A stretch of DNA of 64,000 bases. Source: Arthrobacter sp. M2012083. GTDB taxonomy: Bacteria > Actinomycetota > Actinomycetes > Actinomycetales > Micrococcaceae. The notes under the pieces were generated by a model. That model was not told the origin of the DNA. It made no database searches and saw nothing but the letters and a program-made list of their open reading frames with translations. This document shows, one piece after another, positions 33,605 to 42,171 of the stretch (positions are counted from its first letter, which is position 1; each line of letters begins with the position of its first letter). The stretch lies in NCBI RefSeq assembly GCF_000281065.1, contig NZ_AKKK01000062.1, forward strand, positions 1 to 64,000, read 5' to 3'. Position numbers and translations under genes: made by a program.

Positions 33605-34273
33605 ATGCCAAGCACCGCCAGGGAAAACCTGGCCAACAAAGCCACAAGCCATGTGGAGGACATTTCCACCCAGCAGGATTCCCTCCCCAATACGGTCCGT
33701 GACAAGCCTTTCGCATGGCTGTTGTTGATCACCGGCGTCGTTGGCTGGTTGGCGTCCGGAATCCTGGTGCTGGAGAAACTTGAGGTGCTCAAGGATCCCA
33801 ACCACGTGACAGTGTGCGATGTGAATCCGTTTGTCTCCTGCGGCGAAGTGATGCAGACACCGCAAAGCTCGGTGTTCGGATTTCCCAATATGTTCATCGG
33901 CATCGTTGCTTTCGCTGTCATCATCACCACGGCAATGGGCATCCTCGCCGGAGCCAGGTATTCACGGGGTTACTGGCTGGGCCTGCAAACCGGTGTGACC
34001 CTTGGTTTCGCGTTCGTTGTGTGGCTGTGGTCGCAGGCCCTCTACGTCATTCACGTGCTGTGCCCGTTCTGCATGGTGGTGTGGGCCGCCATGATCCCCT
34101 TGTTTGTCTGGGTAACCATCCGCAACGTCACCAGCGGGGTCATCAAGGCGCCGCCGGCCTTGGTCAAGTTTTTGTCCGGATCGGGATGGATCATCGTTGC
34201 CCTGCTGTACATCGCCGTGATCGCCACGATCTTCTTCTCCTTCATCCACCTCTTCGTGGCATCCACGGCGTAG
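33605..34273 (+). CDS. Vitamin K epoxide reductase family protein
   Basis: A 222-residue integral membrane quinone-dependent oxidoreductase that re-oxidises Dsb-type thiol oxidases. After about 35 soluble residues come four or five membrane helices. The loop Cys pair is in CDVNPFVSCGEV and the active site is C-P-F-C (VLCPFC). ATG 33605 lies after AAAGGATCAC. No DsbA partner is adjacent; the DsbA-like gene at 46019 is cytoplasmic and not its partner. Confidence 0.93.
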   Translation: MPSTARENLANKATSHVEDISTQQDSLPNTVRDKPFAWLLLITGVVGWLASGILVLEKLEVLKDPNHVTVCDVNPFVSCGEVMQTPQSSVFGFPNMFIGIVAFAVIITTAMGILAGARYSRGYWLGLQTGVTLGFAFVVWLWSQALYVIHVLCPFCMVVWAAMIPLFVWVTIRNVTSGVIKAPPALVKFLSGSGWIIVALLYIAVIATIFFSFIHLFVASTA

Positions 34274-34280
34274 GTCCACT

Positions 34281-34343
34281 CGCCGGGATAACAGTTAAGG
34301 CCAATGTTCACGAAGAACATTGGCCTTAACTGTTATCCCGGCG
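34281..34343. repeat. Perfect 29-bp inverted repeat between VKOR gene and ndk
   Basis: Bases 34281-34309 are the exact reverse complement of 34315-34343, separated by the loop ACGAA. There is no T-run on either side. It sits between the ends of two convergent genes (VKOR stops at 34273, ndk at 34352), where a bidirectional terminator would be expected, but the perfect 29-bp stem is far longer than the other terminators of this window. Confidence 0.95.
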
Positions 34344-34351
34344 GGGGTTGA

Positions 34352-34771
34352 TTAGCCCTCGAACCAGATCTTGATCTCGCGCTCTGCGGATTCGACCGAG
34401 TCTGAGCCGTGAACGAGGTTCTGCTGGACTGCCAGTCCCCAGTCGCGGCCGAAGTCGCCGCGGATGGTGCCCGGCGCCGCCGTCGTCGGATCCGTGGTTC
34501 CGGCCAGCGAGCGGAAGCCTTCGATGACGCGGTGGCCTTCGAAGACCGCAGCGATGACCGGTCCGCTGAGCATGAACTCAACCAGCGGTTCGTAGAACGG
34601 CTTGCCCACGTGTTCCTCGTAGTGCTGCTCCAGCAGTTCGCGGGTCGCGTTGACCTTCTTCAACTCCGCCAAGGTGTAGCCCTTGGCTTCGATCCGGGCG
34701 AGGATGCTTCCACCCAGGTTGCGGGCGACGCCGTCGGGCTTGACCAGGACAAGTGTCCGTTCAATGCTCAC
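34352..34771 (-). CDS. ndk: Nucleoside diphosphate kinase
   Basis: 139 residues. Balances NTP and dNTP pools by phosphate transfer through a His. N-terminus RTLVLVKPDGVARNLGG and GPVIAAVFEGHRVIEGFR are typical, and the active-site position is in AVQNLVHGSDSVESAEREI (His of NLVHGSD). Start is GTG with GGAG five bases upstream. Downstream of folC and the DUF4233 gene. Confidence 0.97.
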   Translation of the reverse strand: MSIERTLVLVKPDGVARNLGGSILARIEAKGYTLAELKKVNATRELLEQHYEEHVGKPFYEPLVEFMLSGPVIAAVFEGHRVIEGFRSLAGTTDPTTAAPGTIRGDFGRDWGLAVQQNLVHGSDSVESAEREIKIWFEG

Positions 34772-34812
34772 AGTTGCTCCAATGTGGTTGTTCGGTGGTT
34801 TTCCCAGCCAGT

Positions 34813-35265
34813 TTACGGGGTTTGCGGGTCAGCCTGGTCACCGTGGGTTGCATCCCATTCCGCCTGTTCGCGGTCGCGTTGGGCCACCTCGCGGTCAATC
34901 CGTATACCGGCCCTGATCCCGTACCACCAGCAAATGGCAAACAGGATTCCGACAATGAACATGGTGGGCTCGGCGAAGCCCGTCAGGATCAGCACAAGCT
35001 GCAGTCCCCAGCCAATCCCGATGCCCCAGGGCTTGGACAGTACGGCGCACGCCAACACCAGCACCACCGCCAGTGCGATGCCCACCCCAAGAATGATGCC
35101 GGGATCAACTTCCCCACGCCTCAGGCCGAAGACTGCCAGCGTGCCGAAGAACGCGACGAAGGCTTCAAGCAGGAGCACGGTGGAAGCGAACATCACCTTG
35201 GTGGATCGCCGCTTCTTTGGCATGCCGGGCCGCCATTCGCGCTGCGCCTTGGTCATTTTCGCCAT
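34813..35265 (-). CDS. DUF4233 family membrane protein
   Basis: About 150 residues with four membrane helices (roughly 25-45, 50-75, 80-100, 105-120), charged ends, and the family-like N-terminus MAKMTKAQREW. ATG 35263-35265 lies one base past the folC stop; a GTG three codons earlier would overlap folC by 8 bases. folC-DUF4233-ndk is a fixed order in many actinobacteria. Function unknown. Confidence 0.85.
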   Translation of the reverse strand: MAKMTKAQREWRPGMPKKRRSTKVMFASTVLLLEAFVAFFGTLAVFGLRRGEVDPGIILGVGIALAVVLVLACAVLSKPWGIGIGWGLQLVLILTGFAEPTMFIVGILFAICWWYGIRAGIRIDREVAQRDREQAEWDATHGDQADPQTP

Positions 35266-35266
35266 G

Positions 35267-36628
35267 CTAGGCACTCGCCTTTCCGAGCAGGATCCGCGCC
35301 TCGGCCACCACGGTGATGGAACCCGTTACCAGGACGCCGCCTGCCAGGTCATCGTTGGATTCGGCGCGCTCCACAGCCCATTCCAGGGCGTCGTCCAACT
35401 TCTCCGCGATGTGGACGTTGTCCTCGCCGAAGCCGAGGTCGACGGCGAGTTCGGCAAGTTCCGCTGCCGGAACGGCACGCGCCGAGTTGGATTGGGTGAA
35501 GCAGAATTCCTCGGCCAGGCCTCCCAGCGATTCCTTGAGGGTCTTGAGGATCTCCTCAGCGTCCTTCTCCCGCAGGACGCCCACCACAACCACCAGCTTG
35601 CTGAAGCTGAAGGCTTCCTGGATGGCCTCTGAGGAGACCCGGATGCCGTCTGGGTTGTGTGCAGCATCAACCACAACCGTGGGCGCAGTGCGCACAACTT
35701 CGAGCCGGCCGGGCGAAGTCACGTTGCCAAAGGCTTCTTTGAGCACCTCGGCATCGAGCTCTTTCTCTCCCCCACCGAAGAACGCTTCCAAAGCCGCGAC
35801 AGCTAAGGCGGCGTTTTCGGCTTGGTGGGCACCATGAAGTGGCAACAGAAGGTCCTCGTAGCGGCCGGCGAGGCCCTGAATGGTCAGAACCTGGCCGCCC
35901 ACAGCGACGCTGCGGGACTCGACACCGAATTCGACGCCCTCAAAACGGAACGGCACGTCAACTTCACGGGCTTTCTCCAACAGGACCTGCGCAGCGTCAA
36001 CGGGTTGAGCTGCACTGACCAGGAAGCCGCCCGGTTTGATGATGCCTGATTTCTCGTAGGCGATGTCCTCGGTGGTGTCGCCTAGAAGATCCGTGTGGTC
36101 CAGCGAAATCGGTGTGATGACTGAGACCTGGCCATCGCCAACGTTGGTGGCATCGGTGATGCCTCCCAAGCCGACTTCCATGACGGCAACATCAACAGGC
36201 TGATCGGCGAACACCGCGAAGCCAAGAATAGTCAGGCACTCGAAGTAGGTCAGCCGCGGTTGGTCGTCGGCGACGAGCTCGCTGTCCACGATCTCCAGGT
36301 AGGGGCGGATTTCGTCCCAGATACGCACGAACGTCGCATCCGGTACAGGCTCTCCGTCAATGCTGATGCGCTCAGTCACCTTGGACAGGTGCGGGCTGGT
36401 GTAACGGCCCGTGCTCAGCCCGTGGGCACGCAGTCCGGCCTCGATCATGCGTGCCGTGGACGTTTTGCCGTTGGTGCCGGTGATGTGGATGATCGGGAAA
36501 GCCTTGTTCGGCTCCCCCAGGACATCCATGGCACGGAACAACGGAGCCAGGCGAGGTTCCATTTTATTCTCCGGGGCACGGCCCAGGAGTTCGGCATAGA
36601 CGCTTTCAACCGAGAATTCGTCAGTCAT
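35267..36628 (-). CDS. folC: Folylpolyglutamate synthase / dihydrofolate synthase FolC
   Basis: 453 residues, Mur-ligase fold. The ATP loop is HITGTNGKTSTARM (about 47-60), followed by VMEVGLGGITDATN and the C-terminal ligase domain with VVVDAAHNPDG. Adds glutamate to (dihydro)pteroate/folate. Starts three bases after ileS stops, so it is probably co-transcribed with ileS and shares its T-box control. Confidence 0.96.
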   Translation of the reverse strand: MTDEFSVESVYAELLGRAPENKMEPRLAPLFRAMDVLGEPNKAFPIIHITGTNGKTSTARMIEAGLRAHGLSTGRYTSPHLSKVTERISIDGEPVPDATFVRIWDEIRPYLEIVDSELVADDQPRLTYFECLTILGFAVFADQPVDVAVMEVGLGGITDATNVGDGQVSVITPISLDHTDLLGDTTEDIAYEKSGIIKPGGFLVSAAQPVDAAQVLLEKAREVDVPFRFEGVEFGVESRSVAVGGQVLTIQGLAGRYEDLLLPLHGAHQAENAALAVAALEAFFGGGEKELDAEVLKEAFGNVTSPGRLEVVRTAPTVVVDAAHNPDGIRVSSEAIQEAFSFSKLVVVVGVLREKDAEEILKTLKESLGGLAEEFCFTQSNSARAVPAAELAELAVDLGFGEDNVHIAEKLDDALEWAVERAESNDDLAGGVLVTGSITVVAEARILLGKASA

Positions 36629-36631
36629 GGA

Positions 36632-39600
36632 TCAGGCCCCTGCCTTTGCAACGGTGACCTGCGGTTCGTCGACACTGGCCAACAGAACCTCCAGTTCCAA
36701 CGTTAGAGTTTCGGTCTTGACGAGTTCGGAGTTGGCTTCCAGCGCGTCAACCACATCCTGTGCGGCCTCCACGGAAGTGCGGATGCGGTCGCTCACGTTC
36801 AGTCCGGCGTCCTTGCGAGCCTGCTGGATGGCGCGGACCATATCGCGGGCCAGTCCCTCGGCTGCAAGTTCCGGAGTGACATCGGTGTTGAGGACCACGA
36901 AACCGCCGCCCGGCAGCACAGCTACTGCCGAGCTACCGCCGTCGGCCGTTTCGGCCACGACAGTTTCAAGCGTGTACTCCTGGGGCTCGAGCTCCAAGCC
37001 ACCAGCTACCACCACACCGGCGTCGTTGACAGACCAATCGCCGGACTTGGATCCCTTGATGGCCTGCTGCACGTTCTTGCCAAGGCGCGGACCCGCGGCC
37101 CGGGCGTTGACCACGAGCTTCTGCTCAATGCCGAACTCCTCGGGCGAAGCAGTTGCAGCGTCCAGGAGCCGGACGGAACGCAGGTTCAGTTCATCGGCGA
37201 CGACGGCGGCAAAGCCTTCCAGCGCATCTGCACCAGGGGCCACCACGGTCAGCTCCTGCAACGGCAAGCGGACGCGCAGGTTCGCTGCCTTCCGCAGGCT
37301 TGAGCCGGTGGAGCAGATCTGCTGGACGCGGTCCATTGCTTCAACCAAGTGCGGGTTGGACGGGAACAGCGAAGCGTCAGGCCAGTCAGCCAGGTGGACA
37401 GAGCGGCCACCGGTCAGCCCACGCCAGATCTCTTCCGTCACCAGCGGCAGCAAGGACGCAGAGACACGGCACACCGCTTCGAGCGCTGTGTAAAGCGCGT
37501 CAAAGGCGTCAACGTTCTCGTCGAAGAAGCGCTGGCGGCTGCGGCGCACGTACCAGTTGGTGAGCATATCCAGGTAGCTGCGCAGTTCATCGCAGGCGCC
37601 GGAGATGTCATAGCTGTCCAGGCTTGCGGTGACATTGCGGACCAGGTCCCCGGTGTTGGCAAGGAGGTACTGGTCGAGGGTGTCCGCATAGCCGTCGTAG
37701 CGCAGCGTCGCCTCGTAGCCTGAACCGCCATTGGCGGCGTTGGTGTAGAGCGTGAAGAAGCTGTAAACGTTCCACAGCGGCAGGATGACCTGGCGTACGC
37801 CGTCGCGGATACCCTGCTCGGTGACCACAAGGTTGCCGCCGCGCAGGATGGGGCTGGACATGAGGAACCAGCGCATGGCGTCGGAACCGTCGCGGTCCAG
37901 GACCTCGGACACGTCAGGGTAGTTGCGCAGGCTCTTGGACATCTTCTGGCCGTCAGAACCAAGCACGATGCCGTGACTGATCACGTTTCGGAACGCCGGA
38001 CGGTCGAACAGTGCGGTGGACAGGATGTGCAGCATGTAGAACCAGCCGCGGGTCTGTCCGATGTACTCCACGATGAAGTCCGCCGGGTTGTGGGTGTCGA
38101 ACCACTCCTCGTTCTGGAACGGGTAGTGCACCTGGCCGTACGGCATGGAACCGGAGTCGAACCAAACGTCCAGGACGTCTTCGACGCGGCGCATGGTGGA
38201 CTTGCCCGTGGGATCGTCCGGGTTGGGACGCGTCAGTTCATCGATGAACGGCCGGTGCAGGTCAACTTGGCCCTCGTTGTTCATTGGAAGACGGCCGAAG
38301 TCGGCTTCGAGATCGGCCAAGGAACCGTAGACGTCGGTGCGCGGGTATTCGGGGTCGTCAGACTGCCACACGGGGATGGGCGAGCCCCAATACCGGTTGC
38401 GGCTGATGGACCAGTCGCGGGCGTTGTCCAGCCACTTGCCGAACTGGCCGTCCTTGACGTTGCCCGGGATCCAGTTGATCTCCTGGTTCAGCTCGGACAT
38501 GCGGTCCTTGAACTTGGTGACTTCCACATACCAGGACGACACTGCACGATAGATCAGCGGGTTCCGGCAGCGCCAGCAGTGCGGGTAGCTGTGCTCGTAG
38601 CTGGCTTGGCGGACCAATCGTCCGTCGGCGCGGAGCACCTGGGTGATGGGCTTGTTGGCGTCGAAGACCTGGAGGCCAACGATCGAGGCCAGCTCGCCGT
38701 GCGCGAACAGCGGCAGGAACTTGGCGCCTTCATCGACGGACAGGACCACGGGGATGCCGGCGTCTTCACAGACCTTCTGGTCATCCTCACCGTAGGCCGG
38801 AGCCTGGTGGACGATGCCCGTACCGTCGGTGGTGGTGACGTAGTCGGCCACGAGGAAACGCCATGCGTTCTGCGTGCCGTACTTCTCAGCATCGGCAAAG
38901 TCGTTCCAGAGCGGTTCGTATTCAAGACCGGCCAACTCGGTGCCGGAGTGAGTGGACACGACAGCGGCAGCCGCGCCAGCAGCGTCGTCGTACCCCAGAT
39001 CCTTGGCGTACGACCCCACAAGGTCAGCTGCCAGCAGGAAACTGCCCGTCACCGGCGCTTCAGATGAAGCGGCCTTGACGCCGCCGGGGCCGGCGGGCAG
39101 GACTGCATAAGAGATGTCAGGTCCGACGGCGAGCGCCAGGTTGGTAGGCAACGTCCAGGGCGTGGTGGTCCAGGCGAGTGCCTGAACACCGGCGAGTGCC
39201 TTGGAGAGCTCGGAATCCCCTGCCTTGACGGGGAACGTCACTGTGACCGTTTGGTCCTGGCGGTTCTTGTAGACGTCGTCGTCCATGCGGAGTTCGTGGT
39301 TGGACAGCGGTGTCTCGTCCTTCCAGCAGTATGGGAGGACGCGGTAGCCGTTGTAGGTGAGGCCCTTCTCGTGCAGCTGCTTGAAGGCCCAGAGCACCGA
39401 CTCCATGTACTCGACGTTGAGCGTCTTGTAGTCGTTCTCGAAGTCCACCCAGCGTGCCTGGCGGGTGACGTAGGCCTTCCACTCGTTGGCGTACTTCATG
39501 ACCGAGGCGCGGCAGGCGTCATTGAATTTGTCGATGCCCATGGCTTCGATTTGGGTTTTGTCCGTCATGCCCAGTTGCTTCATGGCTTCGAGCTCTGCCG

Positions 39601-39919
39601 GGAGGCCGTGGGTGTCCCAGCCGAAGCGTCGCTCCACGCGCTTGCCACGCTGGGTCTGGTAGCGGCCTACAAGGTCCTTGGCGTAGCCGGTCAGGAGGTG
39701 GCCGTAGTGCGGGAGACCGTTGGCGAAGGGAGGGCCATCGTAGAAGACGAACTCGTTGCTGCCGTCCTTGCCCGCATCACGTTGGTCGATGCTGGCTTGG
39801 AAGGTGCCGTCTTCGTCCCAGTATTTGAGGATGCGCTCTTCGATTTCCGGGAACTTCACGGAGGCGGACACGCCGTGCGTGCCGGACGAAGACGCTGAGG
39901 CCTTGGGGTAGTGGGTCAT
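36632..39919 (-). CDS. ileS: Isoleucyl-tRNA synthetase
   Basis: 1095 residues, class I synthetase. The HIGH motif appears as PHYGH (DGPPFANGLPHYGH) and KMSKS as QKMSKSLRNYPDV; an editing domain lies between them and an anticodon-binding and C-terminal region after. Length and the HYGH form point to the eukaryote-like IleRS type 2 that many actinobacteria carry. ATG has AGGA six bases upstream at the end of the T-box leader. Confidence 0.96.
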   Translation of the reverse strand: MTHYPKASASSSGTHGVSASVKFPEIEERILKYWDEDGTFQASIDQRDAGKDGSNEFVFYDGPPFANGLPHYGHLLTGYAKDLVGRYQTQRGKRVERRFGWDTHGLPAELEAMKQLGMTDKTQIEAMGIDKFNDACRASVMKYANEWKAYVTRQARWVDFENDYKTLNVEYMESVLWAFKQLHEKGLTYNGYRVLPYCWKDETPLSNHELRMDDDVYKNRQDQTVTVTFPVKAGDSELSKALAGVQALAWTTTPWTLPTNLALAVGPDISYAVLPAGPGGVKAASSEAPVTGSFLLAADLVGSYAKDLGYDDAAGAAAAVVSTHSGTELAGLEYEPLWNDFADAEKYGTQNAWRFLVADYVTTTDGTGIVHQAPAYGEDDQKVCEDAGIPVVLSVDEGAKFLPLFAHGELASIVGLQVFDANKPITQVLRADGRLVRQASYEHSYPHCWRCRNPLIYRAVSSWYVEVTKFKDRMSELNQEINWIPGNVKDGQFGKWLDNARDWSISRNRYWGSPIPVWQSDDPEYPRTDVYGSLADLEADFGRLPMNNEGQVDLHRPFIDELTRPNPDDPTGKSTMRRVEDVLDVWFDSGSMPYGQVHYPFQNEEWFDTHNPADFIVEYIGQTRGWFYMLHILSTALFDRPAFRNVISHGIVLGSDGQKMSKSLRNYPDVSEVLDRDGSDAMRWFLMSSPILRGGNLVVTEQGIRDGVRQVILPLWNVYSFFTLYTNAANGGSGYEATLRYDGYADTLDQYLLANTGDLVRNVTASLDSYDISGACDELRSYLDMLTNWYVRRSRQRFFDENVDAFDALYTALEAVCRVSASLLPLVTEEIWRGLTGGRSVHLADWPDASLFPSNPHLVEAMDRVQQICSTGSSLRKAANLRVRLPLQELTVVAPGADALEGFAAVVADELNLRSVRLLDAATASPEEFGIEQKLVVNARAAGPRLGKNVQQAIKGSKSGDWSVNDAGVVVAGGLELEPQEYTLETVVAETADGGSSAVAVLPGGGFVVLNTDVTPELAAEGLARDMVRAIQQARKDAGLNVSDRIRTSVEAAQDVVDALEANSELVKTETLTLELEVLLASVDEPQVTVAKAGA

Positions 39920-39924
39920 CTCAT

Positions 39925-40172
39925 ATCCTGTGATAGCTGGTTGACTGTCAGGATGCGAGGACGGCGTCTGTGCTGCCTGTCGGCTGCCCAGTTACCGCGG
40001 TACCACCTCACTTACCGAAACGCGATGTTCCGGCCTCTCATTACTGCTGTGACGGGCTTACCCGTCCGGTTCTACTGGGCGCTTGCCACCTCTGCAGGTG
40101 GTCAGTGCTGTTCTTCCGGAAGCTCACCGGTGATGGCCGGGTCAAAGCTGGTCTTCCAAGTCTAGCGGCAGC
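39925..40172 (-). ncRNA. T-box leader controlling ileS
   Basis: On the minus strand the T-box proper is GTGGTACCGCGG (complement of about 39995-40006), the antiterminator/antisequestrator element. Stem I upstream contains the isoleucine specifier ATC (complement of 40132-40134) in GGCCATCACCGGTG. No terminator precedes ileS; the leader ends next to the AGGA ribosome-binding site, so it is probably of the translational type known for actinobacterial ileS. Confidence 0.92.
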
Positions 40173-40249
40173 GGAGGGCCCCGATCTACTTGTGAGTTCA
40201 TCCTGTGGATGGAGTCCGGTTCGCTGGGCGGGTGCATAGACTCAAGCCC

Positions 40250-41302
40250 ATGACACACTCCGGGATCGCCGTGATGGAAACCCGCCGGGCACCGCAGCGT
40301 GCTTCGTTGGCGTGGTCGGTGGTGGCGTTGCTTGCTGCGCTGCCCGTGGCGGGGGTATCGATGTTCCGAGCGATCCCCGTGGAGTGGCCCTTGATCGTGG
40401 TGCAGCTGTTGTCCTTCACCCCCTGGATGGTGGTGCCGGCGGTGCTTGCCCTGGTGCTTGCCTTGATTGGGCGGCGGCGTTGGGTCATCATCACGACGGC
40501 GGCCCTGCTGGGGGCCCAGTTGTTCTGGCTGTTCCCGTTGGACGCCGGAAAGCCGGAGCCATTACCTGCCGGTACTCCCACGGTCCCTTTGAGGGTGATG
40601 AGCCTTAACTCCGAATTCGGCGAGGCGGACGCCGCCACCATCGTGGAGCTGGTCCGGGACAACGGGATTCAGCTGCTGACCATCCAGGAACATACGCAAG
40701 GACTGGAGGATCGCTTAACGTCGGCGGGCATGGAGGATGTACTGCCGAACCGGGTCAGCGAACCAAATGACGACGCGTCCGGCGGTGCCGTGTATTCGGT
40801 GTTCCCGCTCGAGCCCGACGGGCTCCTGCCTGATACGCCATTCCGGATTGACGTCACCCGGGTACTTGTCTCAAACCCGGAGTCCGGCTCCAGGGCCTCC
40901 TTGAACCTCAGCAACGTGCACGCCCTCCCACCGGTGGATGAGCGGATCGACCAATGGCGGAGCGACCTTGGCAAGATCGCCCGCCAAGCATCGGAATCCG
41001 GGAATCACCTGCTGATGGGCGACTACAACGCCACGTACGATCACTCCGAGTTCCGGGATTTGCTGGACATCGGACTCGGCGGCACCTCGTCAGGCGGCAC
41101 GAAGCTTGTGGATGTGGGCACGGCCTCTAGCGGCGGACGGTTCTCCCCCACGTGGCCTATGGAAGGACCCCCGCTTCCGGGCATCGTGATCGACCATATG
41201 GTCACCTCGCCCGGCATCGGCAGCAGCGACTACGCGGTCCTTCGGGTGCCTGGTTCGGATCATGCAGCCATCACGGCCCGGCTGATCATTCCGGCTGGTT
41301 GA
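40250..41302 (+). CDS. Membrane-anchored endonuclease/exonuclease/phosphatase family protein
   Basis: About 350 residues: three N-terminal membrane helices (about 20-100), then an EEP catalytic domain. Catalytic signatures are MSLNSEFG (metal-binding Asn), LLTIQEHT (Glu), LMGDYNAT (Asp-Asn) and DHAAIT (Asp-His). Such proteins are typically phosphodiesterases on the outer face. ATG 40250 has no ribosome-binding site but a TAGACT ten bases upstream, suggesting leaderless expression; ATG 40274 is the alternative. Confidence 0.85.
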   Translation: MTHSGIAVMETRRAPQRASLAWSVVALLAALPVAGVSMFRAIPVEWPLIVVQLLSFTPWMVVPAVLALVLALIGRRRWVIITTAALLGAQLFWLFPLDAGKPEPLPAGTPTVPLRVMSLNSEFGEADAATIVELVRDNGIQLLTIQEHTQGLEDRLTSAGMEDVLPNRVSEPNDDASGGAVYSVFPLEPDGLLPDTPFRIDVTRVLVSNPESGSRASLNLSNVHALPPVDERIDQWRSDLGKIARQASESGNHLLMGDYNATYDHSEFRDLLDIGLGGTSSGGTKLVDVGTASSGGRFSPTWPMEGPPLPGIVIDHMVTSPGIGSSDYAVLRVPGSDHAAITARLIIPAG

Positions 41303-41307
41303 GCGTC

Positions 41308-42099
41308 TTAGCCTTCTTTGCGGATCAGTTTGTGGTTCGCCGCTTGGGCCACCGGGCGGATAACAATCTGGTCGAGGTTGATGTGGTGCGGTAGCGAGAC
41401 TGAGTAGGCCACCACGCCCGCCACATCGTCGGCGGTCAGGGGCTTCTCCACACCGGCATAAACCTTGGCGGCTGCGTCTTTGTCACCGAGGCGGTTCAGG
41501 GCGAATTCCTCGGTCTGCACCAGTCCCGGAGCCACCTCGATGACCCGGATGTTGTTGCCCACCTCTTCCAGGCGCAGGGCATTGGTCATTGCATGCTGGG
41601 CAAATTTGGCGGCGTTGTATCCCGCGCCGCCTTCATAAGCGGACAACCCTGCCGTGGACGTCAGGTTGAGGACGGTTCCCTCGCCGTTGTCCCGCAGCAT
41701 GGGCAGGAAGGCCCGGGTAATTTTCATGGTGCCCAGGACGTTCACCTGGTACATCCAATCCCAGTCTTCAGTGTCAGCGTTCGCGATGGTGTCCGCGCCG
41801 CGTGCCCCACCGGCGATGTTGATGAGCGTGTCGGCACCCCCGGCTTTGGTGACGGCCGCGAGCAGGGCCGAAACGTCGTCGTCGTCCGTGATGTCAGCCG
41901 GGAACGGCACGGCGCCGGTTTCGGCTCCCAAGGCGTCCAGCCTGTCCGCCCGGCGGGCTACCGCGAAGACCTTCCATCCGGCGGCAACCAGCGCCTTCAC
42001 CGTGGCCTCGCCGATGCCGGTACTCGCACCGGTTACGACTGCCGTCCTGTTGTTCTCTGCATTCTGTCCGGAAGGCGTGTTGTGCGCTGCCAAAGTCAT
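41308..42099 (-). CDS. Short-chain dehydrogenase/reductase
   Basis: 263 residues with the classical SDR pattern: cofactor loop TGASTGIGEAT near 23-33, NIAGG, and catalytic Tyr-Lys in YNAAK with the Ser in NLTSTAG. Convergent with the EEP gene by a 5-base gap and divergent from valS. Substrate not evident. Confidence 0.92.
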   Translation of the reverse strand: MTLAAHNTPSGQNAENNRTAVVTGASTGIGEATVKALVAAGWKVFAVARRADRLDALGAETGAVPFPADITDDDDVSALLAAVTKAGGADTLINIAGGARGADTIANADTEDWDWMYQVNVLGTMKITRAFLPMLRDNGEGTVLNLTSTAGLSAYEGGAGYNAAKFAQHAMTNALRLEEVGNNIRVIEVAPGLVQTEEFALNRLGDKDAAAKVYAGVEKPLTADDVAGVVAYSVSLPHHINLDQIVIRPVAQAANHKLIRKEG

Positions 42100-42171
42100 G
42101 GCACTACCTTATCGGGGTGCAGGCTCCCGCCGAGGGCGGGCGGTAACGCCAGGCCATGAAACAATTGATCC

